The notes below the pieces were generated by a model. It made no database searches. It was not told where the DNA came from and worked only from the letters and a program-made list of their open reading frames with translations. This document shows positions 38,878 to 51,957 of a DNA stretch of 64,000 bases, in pieces. The stretch is from Eleginops maclovinus (Eukaryota; Chordata; Actinopteri; Perciformes; Eleginopidae), in assembly GCF_036324505.1 (NCBI RefSeq), contig NC_086370.1, positions 12,572,512 through 12,636,511 on the forward strand, read 5' to 3'. Positions within the stretch are counted from its first letter, which is position 1. The number at the start of each line of letters is the position of its first letter. Made by a program: the position numbers and the translations under genes.

Positions 38878-41800
38878 GTAAGAAGTCCCCATATATTACT
38901 GTCATAATAATACCCTCGGCGTTTGAAGCTGGCTCGTGGAGAGCATAATGGGCCATGTAGATCTTGATGTTCACCCTCTGATAGTATGCACTCAGTGTGC
39001 TGTGTCTTTTATCTGCGACTCATCCTTGTGTCTGCTATCCTCTTTCTGCATTCTGTCATTCAACCTGAGAAAAGCTGTATATATGCGCTGTTAGTTTCCG
39101 TGCATCAAAGCTGAATCCACTTTAGTCATTTGAATTCTCCTCTGTGATTAGTACACCTGAAGCCTGACCCACATTAAGAGTGTAGATCACGGGACTGAAA
39201 AGAAGACTAAACACTAAGCAGGTAACCCTAATAATAATACTAATATAATCGCAAAATGCTAACTGCCACTTAAAAAAAGTAAACCTGCCCTTTTTAACGC
39301 CAAATAAAATCCCTTCCTATCGCTGACTAAATAGTCCATAAGGAATTTCAGCTAAACTGTTATAAAAGAAAAAATAATAAAAGATACTAAAATAATGACC
39401 AGAAACTAAACATCAGTGAATAAATCCCAAACATTTGCTCAAAACTCATAAAGTTTCAAGATATTTTGAATTGGTTTACTTTTTTCACAGTGATGAAATG
39501 TTATAACTGTTCTGTGCTTATATTATTACATACATATTGCATGAAGTCTGTCAATTATTCATATTTGATGATACATAATAACAAATAAATTCATTATATT
39601 TCTTTGTTTTTCTCTTTAGTTAAAGGAACACACTACTGTGTTATTTGGTCGAAGCAGAGACCACCAATACAGGTGAGTGGAAATATTCAGCAGGCATGTT
39701 GTGAGTTTGTCGCGTTGTGTGAAAATGACAGCACTTGAAGCGAGGTTTGTTGAAATCATTTTACGTCTAACACTTAAATGAGATAATGAACAGAAAATCT
39801 GAAGGTTTGGTTCAGTCTGCCTCCATGATTGATTCAATTTACCCACCAATTTGCAAAGACGGTTTACAGTCAGTTTAAAACAGACTCGTGTTAATGGGTA
39901 AGTGTTGATTTTGATACTAAATGGTCTCCAACGACTGAATTTGTCCATTCTTTGTGAATAAGAGTTATATTGTCTTGTGTGCTACTGTGCACACTATCAA
40001 TTGATTGACATATCATTTCAATCTGACTGTGCATTCTTGCACCATTAAAGCTCATTATCATCAACACAGAATGGTTCAATACTCAGTTTCTATAACTGTG
40101 GCATCTCATTTAAAACACAATAAGGCGCAGACATGCAATTAAAAGAGAGGAAACAACAGGAATAAAGGAAAGAAAACCCTTACTAAACTGCAGTGTGATT
40201 AGAAGTCATTTATCATCTGCTTAGTTGAGCAGCAGAGTATCACTGTAAGGCTGGTTTGAGGTGTGTGTAGGTTGGGTAGATGTACAAACAAAATGTTGAA
40301 AAACAAAGCTGCAGAACTTTAATAAAAGTAATATCACCTTACCTACATTACCCCTTTTTACATAACTTATTCTCTGTCAAACAAATGTGTTTTTTTGTAC
40401 TACCCATTTGCATCTTTTCTTTCTGCCGTTTCTGCAATAAATCCTATTTGTTTATATTTTTCACCCAACCTGTGTTTTAAAGCTTTGCAAATGCAGCTAC
40501 ATTTAATCCCCATGGACAGATAGCCGCAGGCCTATTCATAATTCATGCTCTTCTTCTGACATTTTTTCCGAAGGTGCAATTCTTTTGAAAATGTATTCAA
40601 AGGCTCACCATCTTAATTGCACACTTGTGCTGTTAATACATAAACATGTTTATGACAAAGCTGACCCAGAAGAGCAGGACACAGCACCAACATTTGTTTC
40701 AGTTAGTGCTTGATTTGTAAAGAAATACACTTCTCCATTTTTTCATTATTACTTTGGAAGGTAAACAGGCCGGTAGCAATAGCCATGCTGCTAAGAATAA
40801 ATGAGCAAGTACCGTAATTTCCGGACTATAAACCGCTAGTTTTTGCACAAGCTTTGAACCCTGCGATTTATAGTCCGGTGCGGCTTTTCTGTGGATTTTT
40901 CATGATTTTTGTGATATCGTAAGAGGTTTTGTTTTGTTTGTTCCGCTGTTGTACTGCACCACTTTGCCTGGCGGAAGGGGCATGTGATCAGACACAGTCA
41001 CGGGGGAAAAGAGTGGTATGTTGGTCACATGTCCGTCCGCCAGGCAAAGTAGTGCCGTACGAATTAGCCCGAAAAATTGACTCGATTAGCAAGAGCAAAA
41101 CGAGTACCGTAATTTCCAGACTATAAACCGCTACTTTTTGCACAAGCTTTGAACCCTGCGGCTTATAGTCTGGTGCGGCTAATGTATGAACAAAACAGGA
41201 TTTACCCCTAATTTTAGCTTGAGCAGCTAATATGCAGGTGCGCCTTGTAGTCCGGAAAATACGGTAGATCCATGTTGTTCGTATGAAAATCTAAATCTGG
41301 AAATTTGTTATCTCCGTTATTTGTTTGGAAATGAATGCAGAGTGGCACGCAAAGTAATCCAACAGCAACACCAACAATAATATCAGTTAATAAAAGCTTG
41401 TGAAGTTGAAAAGCTTCTCTTTTTCCCTTTCATCCATTGAGTCAGTCAATAATAACTCATAATATGAAAAGATATCTCTGCATACATTGTAATATTGATT
41501 ATAAGTTTAGGAGGAACAATAGCTTTTTGTTTGAATCAACACTGTAGATTTAATACAATATTTAATCAAAACATTTTAAATTGGGAAAAGCATCCTCATC
41601 AACCTGTGTTTTTCATATATTATATGGTAAACACCTCGTTGCCTGAACAGGTTGGCGGAAAACAATTTGCATGTTGAGTTTTTTCCACATTGATGCTGAA
41701 ATGTGTGCTGAAGTGCTGTTCAGCTGTATTGTAGAAATACTAGACAGTCTAACTCTGCAGCACTGTAACACAATTCACATCATGCTCCCTTTGCCTTTCT

Positions 41801-44401
41801 GCAACAAAACAAAAAGAAGCATTTTCTTACTTTCTACTTCTTTACAGAGCAGAAGGCTCGGGAATCTGCTCCCAGAAGACTGAAGATTGGACTCAGCCAT
41901 CAGACACGTTCGGGCCATTCATCAGTCAGGAGAGTAGCTCGGTGCGTATTTCAACTTCCCAAGCTTCTTTAGTACTGAGTTTGGAAAAGATTAGTAGTTG
42001 AGGTTTCATGCATTGCTGTATAAATCTAATGCAAAAAGATAATACAAAATATAAATGAGTGTAAATTGACAATGTGCTATTCATCAAGTACAACGACAAC
42101 ATGCTCAAATCAAACATTTCAAGGAACATGACACTAAGAAGGACAGTCAGTCACATGAAGGGATTTACGTGATTCAAGAATAATTGCCAAGAATAGAATT
42201 ATGATTAAATATTGGGAAAAGCTTTAAATATAATCCCCTATTTTCAACATGTTCCCATCCTTTCTTAAAACTAAATCTCGTGTTTATTTGCACCTAAGAT
42301 TTGGAAGTGATGAGTGTTGCTGGAAACTCTGTGAAAGCCACTGATGTTCATGCAGCCTTTGCCAAAAGCGCTCTCAAATCCATTTTCATGTCAAGCCTGT
42401 TGCCAGCTCCAAACCAATCAAGAGTCCAAATTCACAAAGCCCGCCATGGAGGTTGATGCGTTTCTTAAAGTCAATGCAACTGATAAAACTCTCAAATTCT
42501 GATTTTACAGTCAATACTCGTTTCTTTTTTAGTTTTGCACAAAGACAGGAGTCTAAGGCACTTACAGACTTTGCAGCTGTCTTCACATCTCTTAGCCATT
42601 CCTCCACGATGATTCTTACCCATTAGGTAGTCCTGGGCTGCAGCCTCTGGCGCAATAAAAACTGGCAGCTGTTTATTTTTGTTGATCTGCCAAGTTTATC
42701 ACCTTTGGCAACAATATTTATGCAGTCGCGACACTCCTAATAGAATACACATTAGTCCATTTAGTGAATACTCTCTGCGTATGCATCTGTACGCGTGTCA
42801 AAAACAAACACAGATACAACTGTTGGTATTAACTTGTATGTGTTGCAGACAGAGATGACAGGAATGATGATTGAACATGAAACACGGAAAGACAAACGAC
42901 TCACAGGTAAGGAAGCCGGTATGCGTCTCAGCTCTTACTGTTAGAATAACAATGCATGCAACAAAATCTCTCTCCTTTACATTGGTTTCACATTCTATAT
43001 TAAAATTAATTAAATGTACTTTCCTTTACTCCACTGAAGTCTTTCTTGGACTGGTGTTGTGCTAAATGTTGGGGAAATTATTTGAAATACTCCTACTCAC
43101 TTTTTGCCAAGAGTTAGATGAGAAACTAAATACCACAGGGATCAAAGGGGGATCAATGAGTAAGATAAATAAGAAACGGTCTGAATTTTCCTTAATTGTT
43201 GACCTATTCGTCTCTGATACAAAATCATTTTAACCTAGTAGTGACACTGTCTTGGTAATGAGGCAAGAAAAGTAAAGATATAAGTATGAATATGTATGAT
43301 CGAAAATAAAAGGTGACAACTCGATGGGTCTATTCCAACACAATCCTGTCACCATCTGCTTGCAGCGATGGGCTGAGACAGAGACAGAGACAGAGAGACA
43401 GCGCGAGACAGAGAGCGAGAGAGAGAAAAAATGCAACATGCTGTACTTGCTAATTCAGTCAATGGCTGTGTGAACAAATAAATGATGGCTGCCAGCTCTC
43501 ATGCTTAGAGCCTTATTTTCTCGAATAATGGAACCGATTTGTTCCTAACAAGACAATAAAAGCTCATTTGAAAAGGTTGAGGTGAGAGTGAGGAGGTCTA
43601 TCTCCTTCCATCTCCATCTCAAGGACGAGCTGATTGTCTTTGGCTGAAAGCTGCATCTCCATACTGAACGTCACCCTGGATGTCAGACGCATGGTGACAG
43701 ATTATAAGTGGGGGGTTCGTAAAGAGGCAGCCAGTGGACGGAGGGGAATTACTGTACTGCCTTTGATGTTCTCCCAGCCCAAATGTCAGGATCTGGGCTC
43801 AAAGGCTCGCTCTATACAGGCTACCAACTCCTGCACACCAAGGACACAATGTCATTTGTCATACATCCTCAGAATCAATTCAGACAGATGACAACATGCC
43901 CGTCAAATGAATAGTTCTGATTATTGTAGACTGAAAGGAGTAGTTTGACATTTTGGACTTATTTGCTTTCTTGCTTTGTGTTAGATGATCTGATTGATAG
44001 CACTCCACTGACCTTTAAATATGAAACTACTACCAGGAGACAGTTAGCTTGGCTCAGCATATAGAAATAGTAAAAAGTCAACAAGTAGTCTCTCACAAAG
44101 CATCCATAAAATCATCAATTGTTGGATTTAAACTTCTTTTATGTAGGGATTAAACAAATGAGATAAAGAGGTGCAAGTACGCATAATTGTGTCCCTTTGG
44201 AAAGAGCTAATTTAGCTTTTTACAGTCAGATAACAATCTTTAGCTATGCCAAGAAAACAGTCTCCTCAAATTAGCAGCATATTTAGCAAACAGTCATAGA
44301 GAATGAATGTCTACCCCTGCCGTTAAAATCTGTTAAATATGTGATTTTTCTTTTTTCTTTTCAGTGTGTTTAACATCTGTTTTTGTTTTGCAGGTTGTTG
44401 A
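38820..44401 (+). CDS. Unrecognised small five-exon protein-coding gene candidate
   Basis: Exons 38820-38877, 39620-39672, 41848-41941, 42849-42906 and 44394-44401 join in one open frame. Every exon has good AG/GT borders (donors gtaaga, gtgagt, gtgcgt, gtaagg; acceptors with long pyrimidine tracts), and the phases match at all four junctions. If translation starts at the ATG at 38863 (context gatATGg), the product has 75 residues and begins MELKELKEHTTVLFGRSRDH. It has a middle segment DTFGPFISQESSS and a basic end RKDKRLTGC. There is no signal peptide, membrane segment or domain I recognise. The frame is also open upstream of that ATG in the first exon, so earlier exons may exist. A polyadenylation signal lies 41 bases after the stop. 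The evidence is splice logic only; no homologue is known to me. Confidence 0.55.
39620..39672 (+). CDS. Candidate gene exon 2
   Basis: 53 nt. Strong acceptor (tttgtttttctctttag) and strong donor (gtgagt). It enters in phase 0, reads LKEHTTVLFGRSRDHQY and exits with two bases (ag). Confidence 0.55.
40810..41266. mobile_element. Palindromic non-autonomous DNA element with an internal duplication
   Basis: It starts TACCGTAATTTCCGGACTAT and ends with the inverse of TACCGTATTTTCCGGACTAC, so terminal inverted repeats of about 20 bp match at 18 positions. The left part (from 40810) is repeated at 41104-41180, with GCACAAGCTTTGAACCCTGC in both. Between the copies lies a separate long inverted repeat. 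It sits in the second intron of the candidate gene. The class is not assigned. Confidence 0.75.
40951..41062. repeat. Imperfect inverted repeat inside the palindromic element
   Basis: The left arm around GCACCACTTTGCCTGGCGG (about 40955-40987) and the right arm around CCGCCAGGCAAAGTAGTGCC (about 41028-41057) are near-perfect reverse complements over more than 35 bases. GGCATGTGA on the left pairs with TCACATGTCC on the right. Confidence 0.75.
41848..41941 (+). CDS. Candidate gene exon 3
   Basis: 94 nt. Strong acceptor (ttctacttctttacag), moderate donor gtgcgt. One base completes Arg, then 31 codons run from AEGSGICSQKTEDWTQPS to SQESSS, with exit in phase 0. Confidence 0.57.
42849..42906 (+). 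CDS. Candidate gene exon 4
   Basis: 58 nt. Acceptor tgtgttgcag, donor gtaagg. It enters in phase 0, reads TEMTGMMIEHETRKDKRLT and exits with one base. Confidence 0.57.
43371..43430. repeat. (GACAGA)n / (GA)n microsatellite
   Basis: Purine tract of irregular GAGACA and GAGA units in the last intron of the candidate gene. Confidence 0.9.
44394..44401 (+). CDS. Candidate gene terminal coding segment
   Basis: Strong acceptor (tctgtttttgttttgcag). The first two bases complete Gly, then Cys and TGA follow. The rest of the exon would be 3' UTR up to the signal at 44442. Confidence 0.5.
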
Positions 44402-44441
44402 GTGTACAAGAAGACAACAATGAGACACATTCCTGTTGGAC

Positions 44442-44447
44442 AATAAA
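44442..44447 (+). promoter_or_regulatory. Candidate polyadenylation signal AATAAA
   Basis: Canonical hexamer 41 bases after the stop of the unrecognised gene, the position expected for a short 3' UTR. Confidence 0.5.
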
Positions 44448-47400
44448 CATTTTTTAACGAAAGACTCCCAAGTATTTCTTTTCAAGGACATTTTCATTTA
44501 AACTGAAATTCACACCACGTGATAGTCCATGCTGTCCTAAAGAAAAACATCTGATGTTAAAAATGGGGGGGTTTTAAGCTCAATGTCACCTCTGTTCAGT
44601 TTATCACAAAAATATGTTGTATTTTGGACATTGTTATGGTCCAAGTAAAAGCTCTTATAACATTGGAAATGTAGACGCAAATCTCAACATGACTGCACCT
44701 TACTTTAGCCACTTTGTCATATTGGTGGCTGCTGTCATTACGGACCCTGTGTCTGTTCCCAGCACACTAATAAATGGTTCACTTAGTGCTGCCAACATGA
44801 ACATGTTAGTTCATTAAGCAAGTCGAGCCCACTGCTGGCCAACTGTCACAGCTACTTTACGAGCCCAGCCCATCAGTGCCACCGAAATATCCTCCGGCCG
44901 CCAGACACAGCTCACACCTTGTGTCATTTTCCGAGTGGTAGTCATAATGAATGGTGCTGTCTGCGGCTCTACATATGGTGCGCGGTGATTAACACTTGAG
45001 ATTGATAGAAGCGATACACGCATCCCACTGTTCAAATGAATGTTCATGAATGTCTTCTCCCCAAATTTGTTTGTTCATGTTGGATTCACAAAACAATAAA
45101 TCGATGGCCTCGTAAACCGGGCACATCTCAGCGTCTCGCAACATGTTCGACGTGAACAGCTTGCAGGGCTAACGAGTCAGATTTGATGCAGAAGATAACT
45201 CACTGCTTGTATTTAGGGAGGGAAAGGGATTTCATTAATATACCCAAATGTATAAGCAGACTTATTCCATCAAAACATTAGCCCCTGAATCTGGCATTAG
45301 TTTTATTCATTTCTTCCATGCAGCCTGTAGGACAGCAGAGCGTTTAGCTTCCTCGATATCACTTGATCTAAATATTTGAAACACAAAGACACCAAAGTGG
45401 GTCAGGATCTAGGCGAGTACCCAGAAATGTTCAATGATGCAAAACCGTGCATGGTAATAACTCTAACATACAGCATTTCCCCCAGCCAGAGACGGATACC
45501 TGAGCAAACTCAGCTCTGTTTAGACAGCTGCTTGATGAGCCAGAATAGAAAATGAGGGCTTATAATCACCAGAGTCTAAAAGGTCTCTTCACCAGTGTTG
45601 CACACACTGAGTCAGAGTCCTTGACGTCTTTTGATGATTTCTATGTTGTTCCCCTTGCCACAGCAGGCTGGGATCTAAGCCAGGTGACAGAAGGTGAGGA
45701 TGTTCAGCTTGAGCTGCAGTTTTGAAGAAGTTATGTGCTACTGTAGACCTACAACTACTGTATATCTCATCTTAGGTCTCTTTTGCACAAAATCCAGCCC
45801 CCTCCAGCTCATAAGAGCTATTTTTTGTAGAGATGAGTTTTGACATGTTGTGTTGCCTTGTGTGTGTGGATGAACTAAGCAGCAAGGGAATTGGGCTGAC
45901 AATGTTCTCTAGAAAATCTGGTACACAAAACATCTTCACAAATATAGAGCTGCACGCACAATATGTGTTTCTTCGTAACGTTGTGGAACATGTTTTGGCG
46001 GGATCTAGCTTTTCTTGAAATATTTAGAACATTGGAAAAGATACAGCTAATCAAAAAACTAAATATGGTCCCCAAGAAAACAATAGTCCACTCAAAAAGA
46101 CAAAATTGACACCCATTGATCCTGACTAGTTGGGTGTGAAATTTGAGTTTGCACAAGTCTCTATAAATGAATAGCAAATCGATTCCTCTCTGAATATTGT
46201 CCTCAAAACAAACAGTGAAATCTGAATCTTTCCTTTCAGAATGTTCCCATGCATAATGCAGATACAGACTGTTCCATACATCTCCATATTCAGATTATAA
46301 AATAGATATTTATGAATAAACATATTATTTTCTTGGCAACCGAGCCTTTGTAGACCACAAAAGGCAGAAGTAAACAGGATAAGGCGTTAATATGCTGGTT
46401 TCCTTGCTAATGATAGTAGACAATCCATAGATTATGTATATTTTCCTGTAAATCTAAACAGGATCAGACAAATATGTGTATGCAGTACCAGATCTGAACA
46501 GGATTAACTGCGATACTATGCCAATATAGTTCATTTGCCCTCATTTTATACCAGTGTAATTTCTTTACCACTGAATGGTGTGTGAAATATTTATCTAAAA
46601 TAGATTGACACAAAATCACCATGTTAACTTAGTTTTGAAGGATTCTATATTATCAAAATAAAAGTAAGTCATGTGAACTCAAAAAGCCTTTATTGGAACT
46701 GTGTATGACTCATAACCATTTGTATAATTGAAGTGGTTTATTTTGGAGCAACATAAATCAGAACTTATGCAACAACTTGTTTTGAACATCTACAGTATGA
46801 TGATAGAAGTGAATTATTCATTGCATCATTCATTTCTACACTTGATAATAGCTCTGGTTTAAAAGCCCCAAACTGTTAACCGAGTAAAATGTGACATCTG
46901 TTGTTCCATTTTATCTGCATAATGTTTGCAAATGTTCACTTCTCTATCAAAAGAATCAAAATGAGCCAAGTTGTTTACCGTTACATTAATCCTCTCATAT
47001 TCTGAATGCTTTTCTGTCTGGTTCTCTACTGTTGGTTCATCAGTGTACATAAATGGATCTGTTTTCATAATCTTCAACAAGAACAGACTAAATGTGCGTT
47101 ATTATTTCAGGCAAGCTATTCAGTCATGGAAATCTAAAATGTAAATCAGCTTACAAAACACATCCAAGATTGTTGTGAAAGAAGACAGCCGCTCAGGTAT
47201 CTCTCCCCTTCTGCTTTACATTCCCCCATGAGTTACAGTCCAAGATGATATGTCAGATAAATGCCTCCGACAGGCGAGGCTGTGATGTGGCTGTCAGGAT
47301 TCAGAGGCACTGACTTCCCCAATGAACTTTTTTTGTTTTGCCTAGATCGGATTTATTTTCACAGCCGAGGAAATGATGCACAGTTGTTGAATTAGATGTG

Positions 47401-50400
47401 GATGACAAGATGACCTACAGCAGCTATTGCTCAGAGGGCAAGGTGATCCATCTAGCCCACACACAAACAGCAGGCTATTGATTCTGACGTTGATTGTTAG
47501 ACAAGGTCAAGTTTGAGTCTTTTTGTGCCTGGGTGCTTAAATGAAGAGCATAGAACAAAAGTCTGTTTCTATAGGGAACTCTTTGCAAAAGTGGAACTAC
47601 TTAGACCCGTCACATTTCTGCAAAGGACACTCGGTGCTCCTCACAATGACTGACAGACAACAACTAATGGGCCTCACAGTGCCCACATACTATAGGCGAA
47701 CATTTTCATCGAATGCTTCAGCTATTTTTAAAAGATTCAATGTGACAACTCATGAAGGCCCCACTCAATGTGTAAGGGCATGTGGCTGCAAGAGGATGCT
47801 AATATTCACTTTGCACTCCAAAATATGCGTCACAGTGTTGAAATAAATAAAGTATGGTTAATAAAATAATGTTGAGTAGGTACACATTGTGTATACATGG
47901 AAATATATCTACCAAGAAAAAAAAAATAAGGGAGTTAAAAATGAGTAGGTTAGGGAAAAATATTAGATGCATTTTGCTCCTTTTTTTTTTAACCAACATT
48001 TTAATTTAAAGGAAACGTATAAAGAGCTATATCTCAGTTTACACTCGAGTTCAGTTATCTAATTAATACTATATGTTTATCTATTAAGTCATATTTCTGA
48101 ATTGTCTTCGTTAACTAGGCCATAGTAACCAGCATTTTTGATAGAATCATTAAACCAAGACTCCACAGCCACAGTTTAGACATTACTGAATTATTACTCC
48201 ACTGCTGCTTTGTTTCTTTGGGAAAAGGCCCGAGGCGTTGCTGCAGTGCGCTGTTGAAGTTGATTACAAGCTTACATTGACCTCTCCTTTTCAGTGGGGC
48301 AACCTGTGGAGCAAATTAAGTGAAAGTAGCCCGGGTCATTTTCAGGATTCATAAATTGCAACTTTGCAAATACAGCGTACAGAGCGGCTCTGACATTTTA
48401 ATTAATGCTTTTCTCAGTCTTTCATTTCAGACATCATTTTCAAAAGGTTTCTTTTTTCCTGATACGACACATTTTCATTTTCTGTATAAGGTCCAAAATA
48501 AATTCTGTTGCTCGGGGGCAACCCTATACAAAACACATTAAAAAAAAATTAATGAGTAATCTGTCAGAGTGTAGCCTGTACCATCTAAGCCATGTGAGGT
48601 GTTGACATTATGCTGTGTGCTCAAACTGATGTAAATCTCAAAGAAAAAAAAAAGTCTCTTTGCAACTCGCTCTGAAGTTCCTAGCTGAAATGAGCACATG
48701 TGTGCGGCCTACCACAGCTAAGTCTTCAAAACGCAGACAATTAGTGGACTTGGAAAACTGCAGTTAATACAGTGGGTTTTGCTGGAGACCCAGTGAAGAT
48801 GAAAAATGCATGTTAGTAGTGAAAATTCCCAGCTCCCCGAGGGGTTCTGAAGCTATGAACCACAAGAAAGAGATTAACCACTGCAGCTGTGAGAGAGAGG
48901 TGAGCTCCCTGTTCTCCACCGCTCTCCCTCTCAAACAGATCATTTCTAACATGATTTATTTTTTAATAAATGTTCTATGACAGGTTGGGATTTAATGGAG
49001 CAAATAATTTGTGTCAACCTGAAGGATCCAAAGAAAGGTTTGTTTTCACAATGATAAACATTGTGCTTCTGAAAGTATAAAATCAGAGAAGCTCAAACAA
49101 AACATTGACATTTAATGTCATGATAATCTTTTTGTAATCATGTCACGTAATCATGCCTTCACGATAGAGCATTACATTACTTTGTTATTGCATTTGGAAG
49201 AATTTGCCAGATAAAAGTTAAGAGACGATATGAAATTGAAGCAGCTTCACGCTATGGCTCTGCTACAGTAATAGTAACTTATGAGCTCTAACCAAAACAC
49301 GATATCATATACATCATTTATCTAAATGATGCTTTCAAATTGGAATGGATGGTGTGCAACAAAATGCACTTTCTCAGCCTGTTACCCTGCTAGAACTTAT
49401 CAAGATGTACCTCTTTAAAAGGGTGTCAACATTAAAAGTAAGATGGAGGAAAAAACATTCTTTTATATCCATCAATCTCAAAGGGGGCAATCTGTTGTAC
49501 CGCAGTGAACTCTGGCTCATCAATTTATCAAAGTCAAAGAGGAAATCCAGGGGATTGCTCTCAACTCTAGTTCCTCAATACTCCCACCTTTCGAATTCTT
49601 ATCTCCCGTCCGTTCAGAGCTGACACAGACCTAACTCTATGTCAGCTCGTGAAGCATCAACAAGCTCCAGTGCTACTCTCCAGCGACACTCCCTGCTGGG
49701 AAAAAGGACAGGCACTCAGCTGGTTGATTGTCAGTGCCATTATTTCCCCACAACACCCGACAGTCCATACTTGCACAATACCCTCTATTAACAAGGGGGT
49801 TTACTTTCCACTTCCTCTTTGATGTGTCTCACTGCTGCAGATTTGTTTTTAATATGTATGACTGAATCCACTTAACTGGCAGTGAGAGGACGTAAGAAAG
49901 GTTTTTTTTGGTGGAGCAGCCATTCACATTAATGTCACATCCACATTTCAGTTGGTTACTGTGTGTTATTTTATGAATCGACAATGTAGTCCATTTTTGG
50001 GAAATACAACTCATATCTGTCATACATAGTGACCACAGCAGGTGCAACAATCATTATTTATCCACATCAATGGAAAAAGTCTGATGTTTTTTCATGGATA
50101 AACAGCAGGATAATAAATCACCCATGCTTCAACACAAACACTTTACGGCCAAAAGCACACATATAAAACCAAAGGAGATACTGCAGTTTGTACACACCAA
50201 TAGTGTTGTAAGAGCCAATTAAGCACACAGTCATATTTGGGGGAAAATGTTTATGTTGGCTTGACATATTACATGGTGCTAAATATTTTTTCATTTATAC
50301 TATCATGTTTGTATAGTTTTGTATACAGTGATATAGGTGGATTATGCTAAGGTTGTGTTTCGGTTTAAAAATGCTAGGTTTTCCTATTTCCAACATGGAA

Positions 50401-51402
50401 TTAGGGCCTTAAACGCAGCTTTCAAGGCGGAGTTTTAGGAGCTATGCTAGGCTAGTTACATGCTGGAAGTCTGCAAGATTGGATCGCAATACGTTTTTGA
50501 ACGTGTTAGGTGTTACTTGTTTACTGTTACGTGTTATATCAAAACTTCAAGTCGGTATTGGACCAGACGAGATGTATTGTGGATGAAAATCACCTGCGGT
50601 AACGTTGTACTTATTTTTGAATAAACCCTCTTTCAAGTGTTACCTGCCTCCCGTGACTACATTGGGTCTTCACCAAAGGTTTGGAATGAATTGGAACACG
50701 AGTCAGAACCAAGATACATTGCAGACTAAGTGGCCTAGACACTTTGGACATTATTAAAACGGCCACTACAAGTGTGCACACATTCTCATATGGAGAGTTT
50801 AATGACTTGTACTCACCTGTCAAAATGGCTTTGTGGGAGTCTCCACCGTGAAGTCCTTTACCATCTGCTCCAACTTCAATCTCTCTGCTTGTTCATTCAT
50901 AAAGCATTCGTTCTCCATTAAGCCAGCCTCTCAGTACCACTGGGCTCCTACAACGTTTGCCATTATAAACATGTTGAGCTGAATAAGTCTTTAACACTCA
51001 CTCCAAGTCATATTTGTTCCAAACAGCAGAAAGTGTGCACACACCTGACCTCATTGAAGGTATAAGCATCTCATTGGATGCAGAAATCCATCCACACACA
51101 GGAAGTACGACCACGGCTGTGTTAGCATTAGCCTTAAGTAGCATCTAGCATTACATCATTTTCTAAGTTGACTTGTTGAAACAATATTCTTTCTTGGAAA
51201 CAATAATGCTAACCACAGTGAGCATGTCTTCCTTCTTTTGGTTGAGTTGTTGTCTTTGTAAGGTTCACTAAATAACTTCTAGCCCCACCTGCTTGTAATG
51301 TTGACCCACCTCTTAGGCGTGAGTGTCCCTGGAGTCTGCCTTTTAGCTCCAGCGCTGGTTCTGTGAAGCCTTTTTTTTTTTTTCAAATTCACTGTTTTAA
51401 CT
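44448..51402. other. Intergenic region
   Basis: About 7 kb of AT-rich sequence. Open frames on either strand (for example 47541-47846 on + and 45875-46177 on -) have no recognised domain and no convincing splice partners. The segment around 50380-50700 is slightly unlike its surroundings, with AATAAA near 50620 and a following pyrimidine-rich stretch. It might be an old LTR, but no ends can be defined. Confidence 0.6.
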
Positions 51403-51957
51403 TTGTAGAGCAGGGGTGTCCAAACTTTTTTCACCGAGGGCCATATACTGAACAATATACGAAGAGCTGGGCCATTTATAGAGGTGAATATTGCCTCATA
51501 AGTTAATGTATAAGTTAGCAAAACAAATCAAATGTAGGGGAACAATGCGCAATACTTGAAAATGCTTTAAGAAAAAAACAGCCTTCCCATCTCTCTTTAG
51601 GGTTTCATTTATGTTGTTGGCAGCTCATTCCTTAAAACAGAAGCCTCAGATTGCTTATAAGAGTAAATATGAAGGTTAAATTTCAAGCTTGTTATAGAAA
51701 TAAGTTATTGGGCTTTTTTTTTATCAACTAAGATTTGTTAGAAAAAAAATTAAATTCTAAATGACTACATTTAGATGAAAATTGGGCTCATTAATATATG
51801 TTAACATCTATTTGAGAAGTACAATATAAGACAAGTAAAAGGTTCATTTGTGGGCCATATTCCATTATACTTTTAGAATTTGCAGAGGGCCGATTCAAAA
51901 TGACCTGCGGGCCGCATTTGGCACCCGGGTCGTAGTTTGGACACCCCTGTTGTAGAG
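51403..51957. mobile_element. Non-autonomous hAT-type element with a perfect 8-bp target duplication
   Basis: The element spans 51411-51949. It starts CAGGGGTGTCCAAACT and ends AGTTTGGACACCCCTG, an exact 16-bp terminal inverted repeat. It is flanked on both sides by TTGTAGAG (51403-51410 and 51950-51957). Subterminal GGGCCATAT occurs near the left end and again, in the same orientation, near 51855. The length of 539 bp and the absence of any transposase frame mark it as non-autonomous. The intact duplication suggests a fairly recent insertion. Confidence 0.93.
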
